Shown piece by piece: positions 21,887 through 29,583 of a DNA stretch of 64,000 nucleotides. The position numbers were made by a program, and so were the translations under genes. Under the pieces are notes generated by a model. It was not told the DNA's origin. It saw nothing but the letters and a program-made list of their open reading frames with translations, and did no database searches. This DNA comes from JADGHX01 sp963837755 (GTDB taxonomy: Bacteria > Pseudomonadota > Gammaproteobacteria > Steroidobacterales > Steroidobacteraceae): contig CAWIOP010000001.1 of NCBI GenBank assembly GCA_963837755.1, positions 310,001 through 374,000 on the forward strand, written 5' to 3'. Every line of letters starts with the position of its first letter. Position 1 is the first letter of the stretch.

Positions 21887-22192
21887 TCACCAGCTCGCCT
21901 TCGACACGCCCGGAATCTCGCCGCGGTTCACCACTTCGCGCACCTTCACGCGCGCCAGTCCGAACTTGCGGTACACGCCACGGGAACGGCCCGTGATTGC
22001 GCAGCGGTTGCGCTGACGCGTGGCGCTGGCATCACGCGGCTGCGACTGCAGCTTCGCCTGCGCCGTCGCGCGCGCTTCCGGGGAGGAGCGGGGGCTACGG
22101 ATCAGCTCTTTGAGCTGAGCGCGCTTCGCCGCGTATTTCTTCACGATCCCCGCGCGACGCTTCTCGCGCTCGACCATGCTCGTCTTCGCCAT
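21887..22192 (-). CDS. rpsN: 30S ribosomal protein S14
   Basis: Head protein of the small subunit, 101 residues, of the long zinc-free (C-) type as shown by the length and by RCAITGRSRGVYRKFGLARVKVREV with only one cysteine. It begins MAKTSMVEREKRRAGIVKKY and ends with GEIPGVSKASW, the invariant S14 tail. It lies between rplE and rpsH. Confidence 0.98.
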   Translation of the reverse strand: MAKTSMVEREKRRAGIVKKYAAKRAQLKELIRSPRSSPEARATAQAKLQSQPRDASATRQRNRCAITGRSRGVYRKFGLARVKVREVVNRGEIPGVSKASW

Positions 22193-22227
22193 AACGGTCT
22201 CTATTTCCTGCAGTACTTCCGGAACGC

Positions 22228-22770
22228 TTATTTCCGGAACGGGAAGTTGAAAGCTTCGAGCAATGCTCGTCCCTGCTTGTTGTCGCTCGCCGTCGTCGTG
22301 ATGGTGATGTCCATTCCCCGGATCTGGTCGATCTGGTCGTACTGGATCTCGGGGAAAATGATCTGTTCCTTCACGCCGAGGCTGTAGTTACCGCGGCCAT
22401 CGAACGAGCGGGGCGACACGCCACGGAAGTCGCGGATGCGCGGCATCGCGATATTGACGAGGCGGTCCAGGAACTCGTACATGCGCTCGCCCCGCAGGGT
22501 GACCATGCAGCCCACGGCAAGGCCCGCGCGCAGCTTGAACGTCGCGATCGCCTTCTTGGACTTGGTGATCTGCGGCCTCTGGCCGGTGATCTTGGTGAGG
22601 TCGGCCACCGCCGCATCCATCACCTTGCGGTCTGCCACCGCCTCGCCCACGCCCATGTTCACCGTGATCTTGGTGATACGCGGCACCTGCATGACGTTCG
22701 CCACACCCAAGTCCTGCTTGAGCTTGGGGATGATCGTGCTGCGGTATGTATCGAATAGCCTGGCTGCCAT
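22228..22770 (-). CDS. rplE: 50S ribosomal protein L5
   Basis: 5S rRNA-binding protein of the central protuberance, 180 residues. Recognisable pieces are YRSTIIPKLKQDLGVANVMQVPRITKITVNMGVGEA, TKSKKAIATFKLRAGLAVGCMVTLRGERMYEFLDRL and the end RGMDITITTTASDNKQGRALLEAFNFPFRK. Length equals that of E. coli L5 (179). It follows rplX in the operon. Confidence 0.98.
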   Translation of the reverse strand: MAARLFDTYRSTIIPKLKQDLGVANVMQVPRITKITVNMGVGEAVADRKVMDAAVADLTKITGQRPQITKSKKAIATFKLRAGLAVGCMVTLRGERMYEFLDRLVNIAMPRIRDFRGVSPRSFDGRGNYSLGVKEQIIFPEIQYDQIDQIRGMDITITTTASDNKQGRALLEAFNFPFRK

Positions 22771-22793
22771 GACTTTATCTCTTGTGACGCGCT

Positions 22794-23111
22794 CTACGCG
22801 TCCAGCATCTCGCCGTTCGACTTGAAGAAGCGCACCTTCTTGCCGTCCGCGAGGGTCTTGTAACCGATGCGATCGGCGCGCTTGGCGCCGCTGTTCCAGA
22901 TGGCCACCTTGCTCACGGCGAGGGGCATCTCCTTCTCGATGATGCCGCCCGGCACGTTGGCCTGCTGGTTCGGCTTCTGGTGCTTCTTCACCTTGTTCAC
23001 GTTCTCGACCAGCACGCTGCCGTTCGCGAGAACCTTCAGCACCTGACCCTGCCGGCCCTTGTCGCGGCCGGACAGCACGACCACCTGGTCGCCCTTTTTA
23101 ATCTTGCTCAC
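22794..23111 (-). CDS. rplX: 50S ribosomal protein L24
   Basis: Assembly-initiator protein of 105 residues. The GTG start at 23111 overlaps the rplN stop (GTGA) and is preceded by GGAGG; the reading VSKIKKGDQVVVLSGRDKG is the KOW motif of L24. The remainder (VEVNVNKVKKHQKPN-like segment, GGIIEKEMPLAVSKVAIWN, KTLADGKKVRFFKSNGE) is typical. Longer upstream readings in this frame lie inside rplN and are not real. Confidence 0.96.
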   Translation of the reverse strand: MSKIKKGDQVVVLSGRDKGRQGQVLKVLANGSVLVENVNKVKKHQKPNQQANVPGGIIEKEMPLAVSKVAIWNSGAKRADRIGYKTLADGKKVRFFKSNGEMLDA

Positions 23112-23476
23112 AGGACCTCCGGGGCCAGCGAGATGATCTTCATGAACTGCACCGTGCGCAGCTCGCGCGTCACGGGCCCGAAGATGCGGGTGCCGATCGG
23201 CTCGAGCTTGTTGGTGAGCAGCACGGCCGCGTTGCCGTCGAAGCGGATGAGCGAGCCATCCTGACGGCGAACACCGCGACGGGTGCGAACGACGACGGCG
23301 TCGTACACCTCGCCCTTCTTCACCTTGCCGCGCGGAATGGCGTCCTTCACGCTGACCTTGATGACATCGCCAACCTGCGCGTAGCGCCGGCGGGTGCCAC
23401 CAAGCACCTTGATGCACATCAAAGTGCGGGCGCCGCTGTTGTCGGCGGCATTGAGCAGAGTGCGCAACTGAATCAT
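23108..23476 (-). CDS. rplN: 50S ribosomal protein L14
   Basis: Five-stranded beta-barrel protein at the subunit interface, 122 residues, MIQLRTLLNAADNSGARTLM, with CIKVLGGTRRRYAQVGDVIKVSVKDAIP and GTRIFGPVTRELRTVQFMKIISLAPEVL. Length is identical to most bacterial L14. The stop overlaps the rplX GTG, giving translational coupling. Confidence 0.98.
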   Translation of the reverse strand: MIQLRTLLNAADNSGARTLMCIKVLGGTRRRYAQVGDVIKVSVKDAIPRGKVKKGEVYDAVVVRTRRGVRRQDGSLIRFDGNAAVLLTNKLEPIGTRIFGPVTRELRTVQFMKIISLAPEVL

Positions 23477-23501
23477 GGCTCGACCCTTCTTACGCTGCTC
23501 T

Positions 23502-23783
23502 TCAGGCGCCCGCGCGCACGACGACTTTCAGCAGCTTCCACGACTTGCGCCGGGAAAGCGGGCGGCACGGGGCAATCTGCACCGTATCGCCTTCCTTCGC
23601 CTCACCGTTCTCGTCATGCGCGAGGAGCTTGGTGGTGCGACGGATGAACTTGCCGTACATCTCGTGACGGACCAGCCGCTCGATTTCCACAGCGACCGTC
23701 TTCTGCATCTTCGTGCTGACCACGCGACCCGTGAGGGTGCGCTGGCCTTTGGCTTCTGCGGCGTTGGTTTGTTCCGCGCTCAT
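23502..23783 (-). CDS. rpsQ: 30S ribosomal protein S17
   Basis: OB-fold 16S rRNA-binding protein, 93 residues. The core TLTGRVVSTKMQKTVAVEIERLVRH and GDTVQIAPCRPLSRRKSWKLLKVV is diagnostic. A short N-terminal extension (MSAEQTNAAEAKGQ) precedes it. The ATG at 23783 overlaps the rpmC stop (ATGA). Confidence 0.97.
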   Translation of the reverse strand: MSAEQTNAAEAKGQRTLTGRVVSTKMQKTVAVEIERLVRHEMYGKFIRRTTKLLAHDENGEAKEGDTVQIAPCRPLSRRKSWKLLKVVVRAGA

Positions 23784-24010
23784 TTCTTCACTCCGGCGCT
23801 CTTCATTTGCGCCTCGCGCGCGACGGTCTTCAGCCGCGCGATGTTCTTACGCACCCTGCCGAACTGGTCGGGCTTCACGGCCTGACCGGTGGCGCGCTGC
23901 AGGCGCAACGCAAACTGCTCTTTGCGCAGCTTCAGCAGCTCCTCGTGGAGCTCCTCGGGTTTCTTCGTGCGCAGCTTCTCAACAGCGGCGGCTATCTTCG
24001 CGGTAGCCAT
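23780..24010 (-). CDS. rpmC: 50S ribosomal protein L29
   Basis: Helical-hairpin protein beside the polypeptide exit. The 76 residues contain LRTKKPEELHEELLKLRKEQFALRLQ and VRKNIARLKTVAREAQ, both typical; the usual length is 63-66, with extra residues at the N-terminus (MATAKIAAAVEK). Its ATG shares a base with the rplP stop (TGATG), and its stop overlaps the rpsQ ATG, so the three genes are tightly coupled. Confidence 0.97.
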   Translation of the reverse strand: MATAKIAAAVEKLRTKKPEELHEELLKLRKEQFALRLQRATGQAVKPDQFGRVRKNIARLKTVAREAQMKSAGVKK

Positions 24011-24423
24011 CAGCGCACCTGCCTCTTCACGAACATGGTGGACACGGAGAGCTTGGAGCCGGCGAGGCGAAACGCTTCGCGTGCCGTGGCCTCATCCACG
24101 CCTTCCATTTCAAACAGGACCTTGCCGGGCTGGACCCTGGCGACCCAGTACTCGACGTTGCCCTTGCCGCTGCCCATGCGGACTTCCAGCGGCTTCTTGG
24201 TGATCGGCACATCCGGGAACACCCGGATCCAGATCTGGCCGCCGCGTTTCACCGAGCGGGCCATGGCACGACGGGCCGCTTCGATCTCGCGCGCCGTCAT
24301 GCGGGCGCGGCTCGTGGCCTTCAACCCGAATTCGCCGAACGCCACGTGGCTGCCGCGCACGGCGAGCCCGGTGTTACGGCCTTTGAACTGTTTGCGATAT
24401 TTGGTGCGCTTGGGCTGCAGCAT
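24010..24423 (-). CDS. rplP: 50S ribosomal protein L16
   Basis: Large-subunit protein near the A-site tRNA elbow, 137 residues, starting MLQPKRTKYRKQFKGRNTGL. It contains GEFGLKATSRARMTAREIEAARRAM, GGQIWIRVFPDVPITKKPLEVRMGSGKGN and PGKVLFEMEGVDEATAREAFRLAG. The conserved arginine that is hydroxylated in some bacteria lies in the EVRMGSGKG segment. Length matches E. coli (136). Confidence 0.98.
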   Translation of the reverse strand: MLQPKRTKYRKQFKGRNTGLAVRGSHVAFGEFGLKATSRARMTAREIEAARRAMARSVKRGGQIWIRVFPDVPITKKPLEVRMGSGKGNVEYWVARVQPGKVLFEMEGVDEATAREAFRLAGSKLSVSTMFVKRQVR

Positions 24424-24434
24424 GGGAATCTACT

Positions 24435-25169
24435 TTAGGCCGTGGGTTGCTCGACGGAAGCCGCGACCGGCGCAGGCGCCGGGGCGCCCTCGCCCGCTTC
24501 ACCCGTGGCGACCGGCTGGTCGACCGCCGGCTTCTCGAACACTTCACCCTTGAAGATCCACACCTTCACGCCGATGACGCCGTAGGTGGTGCGGGCTTCG
24601 GAAATACCGTAGTCGATGTCCGCGCGGAACGTGTGCAGCGGAATGCGGCCTTCGCGGTACTGCTCCGTGCGCGCGATCTCCGAGCCGTTCAGGCGGCCCG
24701 ATACGCGCACCTTCACGCCCAGGGCGCCGCTGCGCATGGTGCTCATCACGGCGCGCTTCATGGCGCGGCGGAACATCACGCGCTTCTCGATCTGCTGCGC
24801 GATGCTGTCGGCGACCAGCTTCGAGTCGAGCTCGGGCTTGCGGATCTCGGCGATGTTGAGGCGCACGTCGTTGAAGGCCATGCCGAGCATGCGCGCCGTC
24901 TCCTGGCGCAACTTCTCGATGTCCTCACCCTTCTTGCCGATGACGATGCCCGGACGCGCGGTCTGGATGGTGATGTTCACCTTCTTCGCGGCGCGCTCGA
25001 TGTGAATGCGGCTGACGGACGCATCCTTCAGGCGCGTGGTCAGGAACTCGCGCACGCGGTAGTCCGTGTGCACGTTCGCCGGGAACTGTTTCTTGCTGGC
25101 GTACCACTTCGAGATCCAGTCCCGGGTGATGCCGAGGCGTATGCCTAGCGGGTTTGTTTTCTGACCCAT
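24435..25169 (-). CDS. rpsC: 30S ribosomal protein S3
   Basis: Head protein at the mRNA entry site with helicase activity. It has 244 residues: MGQKTNPLGIRLGITRDWIS, the KH domain with GIVIGKKGEDIEKLR, and the C-terminal domain GRLNGSEIARTEQYREGRIPLHTFRADIDY. A 20-25-residue Ala/Pro-rich tail (APAPAPVAASVEQPTA) extends beyond the common end, which is frequent in S3. It lies between rplV and rplP. Confidence 0.98.
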   Translation of the reverse strand: MGQKTNPLGIRLGITRDWISKWYASKKQFPANVHTDYRVREFLTTRLKDASVSRIHIERAAKKVNITIQTARPGIVIGKKGEDIEKLRQETARMLGMAFNDVRLNIAEIRKPELDSKLVADSIAQQIEKRVMFRRAMKRAVMSTMRSGALGVKVRVSGRLNGSEIARTEQYREGRIPLHTFRADIDYGISEARTTYGVIGVKVWIFKGEVFEKPAVDQPVATGEAGEGAPAPAPVAASVEQPTA

Positions 25170-25172
25170 GCG

Positions 25173-25517
25173 TCAATCCTTCTTGCCGTCGCTCACGGCG
25201 ACGGTGATGTGACTGTTGCGCTTCACGATGCGTGTGCCGCGGCCCTTGGCGCGAGCGGCGAAGCGCTTCAACTGCGGGGCCTCGTCCACGAAGATGCGCG
25301 AGACCTTGAGGTCGTCGACGTCGAGACCGGCGTTCTCACGCGCGTTCTCCACGGCCGACCACAGAACCTTGTAGACGATCTTCGCGCCCTTCTTGGGCAT
25401 GAACTTCAGCGTCGAGAGCGCGTTGCCGGCGGCCTGGCCGCGCACGGTGTCGGCGACGAGCCGGCACTTCTGCGGCGAGATGCGCGCGTAGCGGAGTTTT
25501 GCGGTGACTTCTGCCAT
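25173..25517 (-). CDS. rplV: 50S ribosomal protein L22
   Basis: Exit-tunnel protein, 114 residues. It begins MAEVTAKLRYARISPQKCRL and contains ADTVRGQAAGNALSTLKFMPKKGA; the tunnel-lining beta hairpin (VDEAPQLKRFAARAKGRGTRIVKRNSH) is intact, with the macrolide-relevant loop in wild-type form. Length 110-114 is normal. The next gene, rpsC, starts three bases beyond its stop. Confidence 0.98.
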   Translation of the reverse strand: MAEVTAKLRYARISPQKCRLVADTVRGQAAGNALSTLKFMPKKGAKIVYKVLWSAVENARENAGLDVDDLKVSRIFVDEAPQLKRFAARAKGRGTRIVKRNSHITVAVSDGKKD

Positions 25518-25524
25518 GGCTTCC

Positions 25525-25806
25525 TCAGCTCGACGACTCGACCTTGCGGTCGCCGGAATGCGTCTTGAACGTGCGCGTCGGCGCGAACTCGCCGAGCTTG
25601 TGACCGACCATGTTCTCGCTGATCAGCACCGGAATGTGCTGGCGGCCGTTATGGATGGCGATCGTGAGGCCGACCATCTCGGGCACCACCATCGAGCGGC
25701 GCGACCAGGTCTTGATCGGCTTGCGGTCGTTCCTGGCCTGCGCCACCTGCACCTTCTTGGTGAGGTGCAGGTCGACGAACGGGCCTTTTTTCGTTGAACG
25801 CGGCAT
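25525..25806 (-). CDS. rpsS: 30S ribosomal protein S19
   Basis: Head protein of 93 residues that contacts S13. The ATG at 25806 gives MPRSTKKGPFVDLHLTKKV, the standard N-terminus; TWSRRSMVVPEMVGLTIAIHNGRQHIPV and ENMVGHKLGEFAPTRTFKTHSGD follow. A longer reading upstream would overlap rplB and was rejected. Position between rplB and rplV is canonical. Confidence 0.98.
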   Translation of the reverse strand: MPRSTKKGPFVDLHLTKKVQVAQARNDRKPIKTWSRRSMVVPEMVGLTIAIHNGRQHIPVLISENMVGHKLGEFAPTRTFKTHSGDRKVESSS

Positions 25807-25817
25807 TGAGTGCTCTC

Positions 25818-26654
25818 TTACCGAATCTTGTTGCGGCGGCGCTGGACGATCATGCTGTCCGTGCGCTTGTTGTGGCGGGTCTTCAGGCCCTTGGCATTCT
25901 GGCCCCACGGTGAAACCGGGTGCGGGTTGCCCTGGCCAGGCTTACCTTCGCCGCCACCGTGAGGGTGATCGACCGGGTTCATCGCAACACCGCGCACCGT
26001 CGGGCGCACGCCGCGCCAGCGCATCGCGCCTGCCTTGCCGTAGCTGCGCAGGTTGTGCTCGTCGTTGCTCACTTCGCCGATGGTGGCGCGACAGTCGATG
26101 TGAACCTTGCGGGTCTCACCGGACTTCAAACGCAGGTAGGCGTAAATGCCTTCGCGCGCGGTATACGACACGGAGCTGCCGGCGCTGCGCGCGAGCTGGC
26201 CGCCCTTGCCGGGCTTCATCTCCACGTTATAGACGATGGAGCCGACCGGCACATGACGCAGCGTCATGGCATTGCCGGACTTGATGGGAGCATCGGAGCC
26301 CGAGCGAATGTCGTCGCCGGGCTTCATGCCCTTGGCGGCGATGATGTAGCGGCGCTCGCCATCGACATACTTCACGAGCGCGATGTGCGCCGTGCGGTTC
26401 GGGTCGTACTCCACGCGCTCGACGACGCCGGCGATGCCGTCCTTGTCGCGCTTGAAGTCGATGACGCGATATTTCTGGCGCGAGCCACCGCCGATGTGGC
26501 GTGTGGTCATGCGGCCGGAGTTGTTACGCGCGCCAGTCCTGTTCTGGTGCGTGGTCAGAGGCGCGAACGGGTCACCCTTATAGAGGTGCGACCGGTCGAT
26601 CTTGATCACCGTGCGCGTGCCCGGCGACGTGGGCTTCATCTTGATGAGGGCCAT
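25818..26654 (-). CDS. rplB: 50S ribosomal protein L2
   Basis: Core protein near the peptidyl-transferase centre, 278 residues. It starts MALIKMKPTSPGTRTVIKID and includes GRNNSGRMTTRHIGGG-type and RVIDFKRDKDGIAG segments, the RSAGSSVSYTAREGIYAYLRLKSGE region and the C-terminal signature MNPVDHPHGGGEGKPGQGNP, whose histidine corresponds to the functionally important His229 of E. coli. Length is typical (273-278). Confidence 0.98.
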   Translation of the reverse strand: MALIKMKPTSPGTRTVIKIDRSHLYKGDPFAPLTTHQNRTGARNNSGRMTTRHIGGGSRQKYRVIDFKRDKDGIAGVVERVEYDPNRTAHIALVKYVDGERRYIIAAKGMKPGDDIRSGSDAPIKSGNAMTLRHVPVGSIVYNVEMKPGKGGQLARSAGSSVSYTAREGIYAYLRLKSGETRKVHIDCRATIGEVSNDEHNLRSYGKAGAMRWRGVRPTVRGVAMNPVDHPHGGGEGKPGQGNPHPVSPWGQNAKGLKTRHNKRTDSMIVQRRRNKIR

Positions 26655-26672
26655 GGTCTTCTCCTACGAGGC

Positions 26673-26975
26673 TTACGCCTTCGCCCTCGCTTCGTAGTCG
26701 ATGGCCTGACCCTTCGCGAGGCTCACGTACGCCTTCTTCCAGTCCTGCGTGCGGCCGGCGACCTTGCCGAAACGGCGGGCCTTGCCCGGCTCGTTCACGA
26801 CCTGCACGCCCGTCACCTTCACTTCGAACATCAGCTCCACGGCAGCCTTGATGTCGGGCTTGGTGGCGTTGCGCTTCACGCGGAACGTGTACTGGTTGTG
26901 GTTCTGCATCGCGGTCGCCGTCTTTTCGGTGACGTGCGGGGCGATGAGCACATTCATGAGCTGTTCGCGGTTCAC
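26673..26975 (-). CDS. rplW: 50S ribosomal protein L23
   Basis: Exit-site protein that docks trigger factor and SRP, 100 residues. The GTG start at 26975 overlaps the rplD stop (GTGA) and gives VNREQLMNVLIAPHVTEKTA; HNQYTFRVKRNATKPDIKAAVELMFEVKV and the tail DWKKAYVSLAKGQAID fit the family. The longer open reading upstream lies within rplD and is not the real start. Confidence 0.97.
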   Translation of the reverse strand: MNREQLMNVLIAPHVTEKTATAMQNHNQYTFRVKRNATKPDIKAAVELMFEVKVTGVQVVNEPGKARRFGKVAGRTQDWKKAYVSLAKGQAIDYEARAKA

Positions 26976-27577
26976 TGCAGCCGCTCCTCGAGCATCTTCA
27001 CGGCGCCGACGGTGGCGAGCACCTTGTCGTAGCTCGCAAGACTCAGCGGGTTCAGGCGCGCCACTTCGATCACTTCCACGTGCGGAAGATTGCGGGCGGC
27101 CAGGAAAAGCTTCTCGTCGAGCGCTTCGACGACGATGAGCACGTTCGACAGCGCCCACTTGTCGAGCTGGCTCGCGAGCAGCCTGGTCTTCGGCGCTTCG
27201 AGCGGGATGTCGTTGGCGACCAGCAGCCGCTCGGTGCGCGCGAGCTCCGACAGCATGGACATGATGGCGCCGCGATACATCTTGCGGTTCACCTTCTGCT
27301 CGAAGCTGCGGGGCTTCGCGGCGAACGCGCGACCACCGCCAACCCAGATGGGGCTGCGGCTGGAACCGGCGCGCGCCTGGCCCGTGCCCTTCTGTGCGTG
27401 CGGCTTTCTGCCGCCGCCGCGCACTTCCGCGCGAGTCTTCTGCGCCTTGGTGCCGGCACGGCCGGCATTGCGATACGCCGTGATGACCTGGTGCACGAGG
27501 GCTTCGTTGAATTTCTGGCCGAAGGCGGCGTCAGAAACCTGCAGCTCCGCGCCGCCGTTGACGATTTTCAGTTTCAT
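26972..27577 (-). CDS. rplD: 50S ribosomal protein L4
   Basis: Tunnel protein and, in E. coli, autogenous repressor of the S10 operon. The 201 residues include the extended loop KTRAEVRGGGRKPHAQKGTGQARAGSSRSPIW, which reaches the exit tunnel, and the C-terminal LLASQLDKWALSNVLIVVEALDE. Since rpsJ is separated from this group here, the usual L4-controlled S10 leader cannot act on rpsJ and the downstream genes together. Confidence 0.98.
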   Translation of the reverse strand: MKLKIVNGGAELQVSDAAFGQKFNEALVHQVITAYRNAGRAGTKAQKTRAEVRGGGRKPHAQKGTGQARAGSSRSPIWVGGGRAFAAKPRSFEQKVNRKMYRGAIMSMLSELARTERLLVANDIPLEAPKTRLLASQLDKWALSNVLIVVEALDEKLFLAARNLPHVEVIEVARLNPLSLASYDKVLATVGAVKMLEERLQ

Positions 27578-27594
27578 GGCGGGCTACCTCGTCA

Positions 27595-27663
27595 CGAGCT
27601 GCGCTCGGGATTCAACGGGGATTCGCTTCGCGAACCCCGTACGGATAGCGGCGCTACGCGCCG
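27595..27663 (+). repeat. Intergenic hairpin repeat, copy D
   Basis: Hairpin 1 CGAGC-TGC-GCTCG (27595-27607), linker GGATTCAAC, hairpin 2 GGGGATTCGC-TT-CGCGAACCCC-like stem (27617-27638), linker GTACGGATAG, hairpin 3 CGGCGC-TAC-GCGCCG (27649-27663). It sits in the 101-base gap between rplC and rplD. Hairpin 1 has a compensated G-C/A-T change compared with copies E, G and K. Confidence 0.9.
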
Positions 27664-27678
27664 AGCGAGACAGGGTCA

Positions 27679-28404
27679 TCACTTCTTACCTGCCTTTCCG
27701 GGGTTCGGGGCCTTGCCGGCGACCGCCTGCTTCAGCGGCACGACGACCTTGCGGGTGGCGCGGCGCGCGGCCTTGAGCGACGGACGCACGAGCACCTCAC
27801 CGCCCTCGGAACCGGGCACGGCACCGCGGATCAGGAGCAGGTTGCGCTCGAGATCCACTTCAACCACGCGCAGGTTCTCGGTGGTGACGCGATCGGAACC
27901 CATGTGGCCCGACATGCGCTTGCCCAGGAACACGCGGCCGGGAGTCTGGCGCTGGCCGATGGAGCCCGGGGCGCGATGCGACAGCGAGTTACCGTGCGTC
28001 TTCATGCCGCCCGCGAAGTTGTGACGCTTGATGGTGCCGGCGAAGCCCTTGCCGATGGTGGTGCCCGTGACATCCACCTTGGCGCCGACCTTGAAGAAGT
28101 CGGCCTTGATCTCGCTGCCGGCCTTCAGGTCGTCGCCTTCTTTCGCGGCGAGGCGGAACTCGACGAGCGCACGGCCCGGAGCAACGCTCGCCTTGGCGAA
28201 ATGACCGGCGGCGGCCTTCGAGAGCAGAGACTGGCGACGCTCGCCATACGTGACCTGCACGGCACGGTAGCCGTCCTTGTCAGCGGTCTTCACTTGAGTG
28301 ACGCGGTTCGGCAGAACCTCGACCACGGTAACGGGGATGGTTTCACCCGCTTCCGTGAACACTCGCGTCATGCCGCGCTTGCGGCCGACTAAGCCGATTG
28401 CCAT
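27679..28404 (-). CDS. rplC: 50S ribosomal protein L3
   Basis: Assembly-initiator protein near the peptidyl-transferase centre, 241 residues from the ATG at 28404 (MAIGLVGRKRGMTRVFTEAG), which follows AGAGGA by a suitable distance; a TTG six bases upstream is a less likely start. It contains GTTIGKGFAGTIKRHNFAGGMKTHGNSLSHRAPGSIGQ, where the Gln methylated by PrmB in E. coli is conserved, and GRVFLGKRMSGHMGSDRVT. It is longer than E. coli L3 (209), with a basic C-terminal extension. It is the first gene of this ribosomal group because rpsJ lies 3.9 kb away. Confidence 0.97.
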   Translation of the reverse strand: MAIGLVGRKRGMTRVFTEAGETIPVTVVEVLPNRVTQVKTADKDGYRAVQVTYGERRQSLLSKAAAGHFAKASVAPGRALVEFRLAAKEGDDLKAGSEIKADFFKVGAKVDVTGTTIGKGFAGTIKRHNFAGGMKTHGNSLSHRAPGSIGQRQTPGRVFLGKRMSGHMGSDRVTTENLRVVEVDLERNLLLIRGAVPGSEGGEVLVRPSLKAARRATRKVVVPLKQAVAGKAPNPGKAGKK

Positions 28405-28453
28405 TAGCAAATTCCTCTACACGGCCCCGCGCTACGATTGGCGCGTGGCTACT

Positions 28454-28520
28454 CACGGGCTGCGCCCGGGATTCAACGGGGATCGCTACGCGACCCCGTA
28501 CGGATAACGGCGCTACGCGC
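28454..28520 (+). repeat. Intergenic hairpin repeat, copy E
   Basis: Hairpin 1 CGGGC-TGC-GCCCG (28454-28466), linker GGATTCAAC, hairpin 2 GGGGATCGC-TA-CGCGACCCC-like stem (28476-28495), linker GTACGGATAA, hairpin 3 CGGCGC-TAC-GCGCCG (28506-28520). It lies in the 5' leader of rplC, between the putative promoter and the gene. Confidence 0.92.
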
Positions 28521-28778
28521 CGAATAAAGCCCTGGTCCACGTGAGAAGCGCGCGACGAAGAATTCGTCACGCGACGCTCGAGTGGTCTTGGACCTCGATG
28601 CTCGCCCCGTACTCAACACGGGTCCGAGCGGATCCAACCTCGCCCGATGCCGCATTTGCGGCCCGCCTCAGATTTTGTCCTGGGGCGAAAAGGGCGCGAA
28701 GTGTACACAGCGCCTATCCGCGGTACAACACCTTGGACAGATGAATTTGCATGGATTCGCTGATTGTTCTTCTGAGGC
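28521..28778. other. Spacer between the exported-protein gene and the rplC leader
   Basis: With copy E this makes a 370-base gap upstream of rplC. It holds the candidate rplC promoter (28700-28728) but no recognisable gene. Frames crossing it are short and lack family features. Confidence 0.5.
28700..28728 (-). promoter_or_regulatory. Candidate promoter for the rplC-rplQ transcript
   Basis: On the minus strand TTGTAC (28728-28723) is followed after 17 bases by TACACT (28705-28700). The match to consensus is moderate. A promoter is required somewhere here because the rpsJ side ends in terminators and the inserted genes lie between. Confidence 0.4.
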
Positions 28779-29576
28779 TCACCTGACGCTGTAGCCGCGG
28801 GCCTCGAGGCAGGCGGTCTGGGCGCGCAGGTAATCGGCACGCCTGGCGCTGGCCTGGGACTCTTCCACGCCGCCCAGGGGCTGGGTCGGGTCGAAGCCGC
28901 TCTGGCTCGCGGCCCAGCTGTGGCATTCATATCGGTCCTTCGACTGCTGCTCTTCGCTCTGGCCGTTCTTCGGGTAGATGAAGAGGTCGCTCTGGGCGCC
29001 TGTGGACTGGGTGGTGCTGGCGTCAGACTCCGGCGGCGGCTCGGAAACCTCGTATTCGCGGCGGTCTGGGCGATAGCGGTAGTAAACGTCGTCGCCGTAG
29101 TAGTAGGGGGCGCCGCGATACCAGACTGTCGTATAGAAAGGCGGAAGCAACGGCACGTAGAGGCCGATGGCGGGCCTTACGACCACGAAGCCAGCCCTGC
29201 CCGGGCGGTACCAGATTCCCTGGTGATAGTAGTAAGGCGTGCTGCGATAACGCACGGTGACATACCCCCGCGGCAGCACGCCCACGGCGTAGCCACGCGG
29301 CGGGTAGTAGTGGTTGTGACCGAACCGGTGGTCGAGCACGTAACCGCGGGAGTCGCGGCGGATGTCCTGGCGATTGTCCCTGCGGTCGTCACGCCGATCG
29401 TCGCGGCGATCGCTGCGGCGGCCATCGCGGCGATCGTCCCGGTTGTCTTCCCGGTTGTGCATGCGATTGATTGCGCCCGTGCCTTCGGCGTGGGCGAACG
29501 CGGGTACCAGCGCCGCCGCGAAAAGCAGTGCGAGGGCCGAATGTTTCATATGTGCGTCAATACGGGTGGAAAACAT
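28779..29576 (-). CDS. Exported protein with DRR-repeat region, DUF6515-like
   Basis: Predicted periplasmic or surface protein of 265 residues. A signal peptide (MKHSALALLFAAALVPAFAHA) ends near residue 30; an inner ATG at 29549 is an alternative start. Then comes a strongly charged repeat region (about 40-75) built from DRRD and NRQD-type units, an aromatic-rich central part with repeated YYY, PRGY and WYRG motifs typical of DUF6515-type exported proteins, and a C-terminal module (RYECHSWAASQSGFDP ... TACLEARGYSVR). That last module is shared with the gene just upstream, so the two are paralogous in this part. Start codon 29576 lies eight bases after the upstream stop, indicating one operon. 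Function unknown. Confidence 0.75.
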   Translation of the reverse strand: MFSTRIDAHMKHSALALLFAAALVPAFAHAEGTGAINRMHNREDNRDDRRDGRRSDRRDDRRDDRRDNRQDIRRDSRGYVLDHRFGHNHYYPPRGYAVGVLPRGYVTVRYRSTPYYYHQGIWYRPGRAGFVVVRPAIGLYVPLLPPFYTTVWYRGAPYYYGDDVYYRYRPDRREYEVSEPPPESDASTTQSTGAQSDLFIYPKNGQSEEQQSKDRYECHSWAASQSGFDPTQPLGGVEESQASARRADYLRAQTACLEARGYSVR

Positions 29577-29583
29577 CGTTATC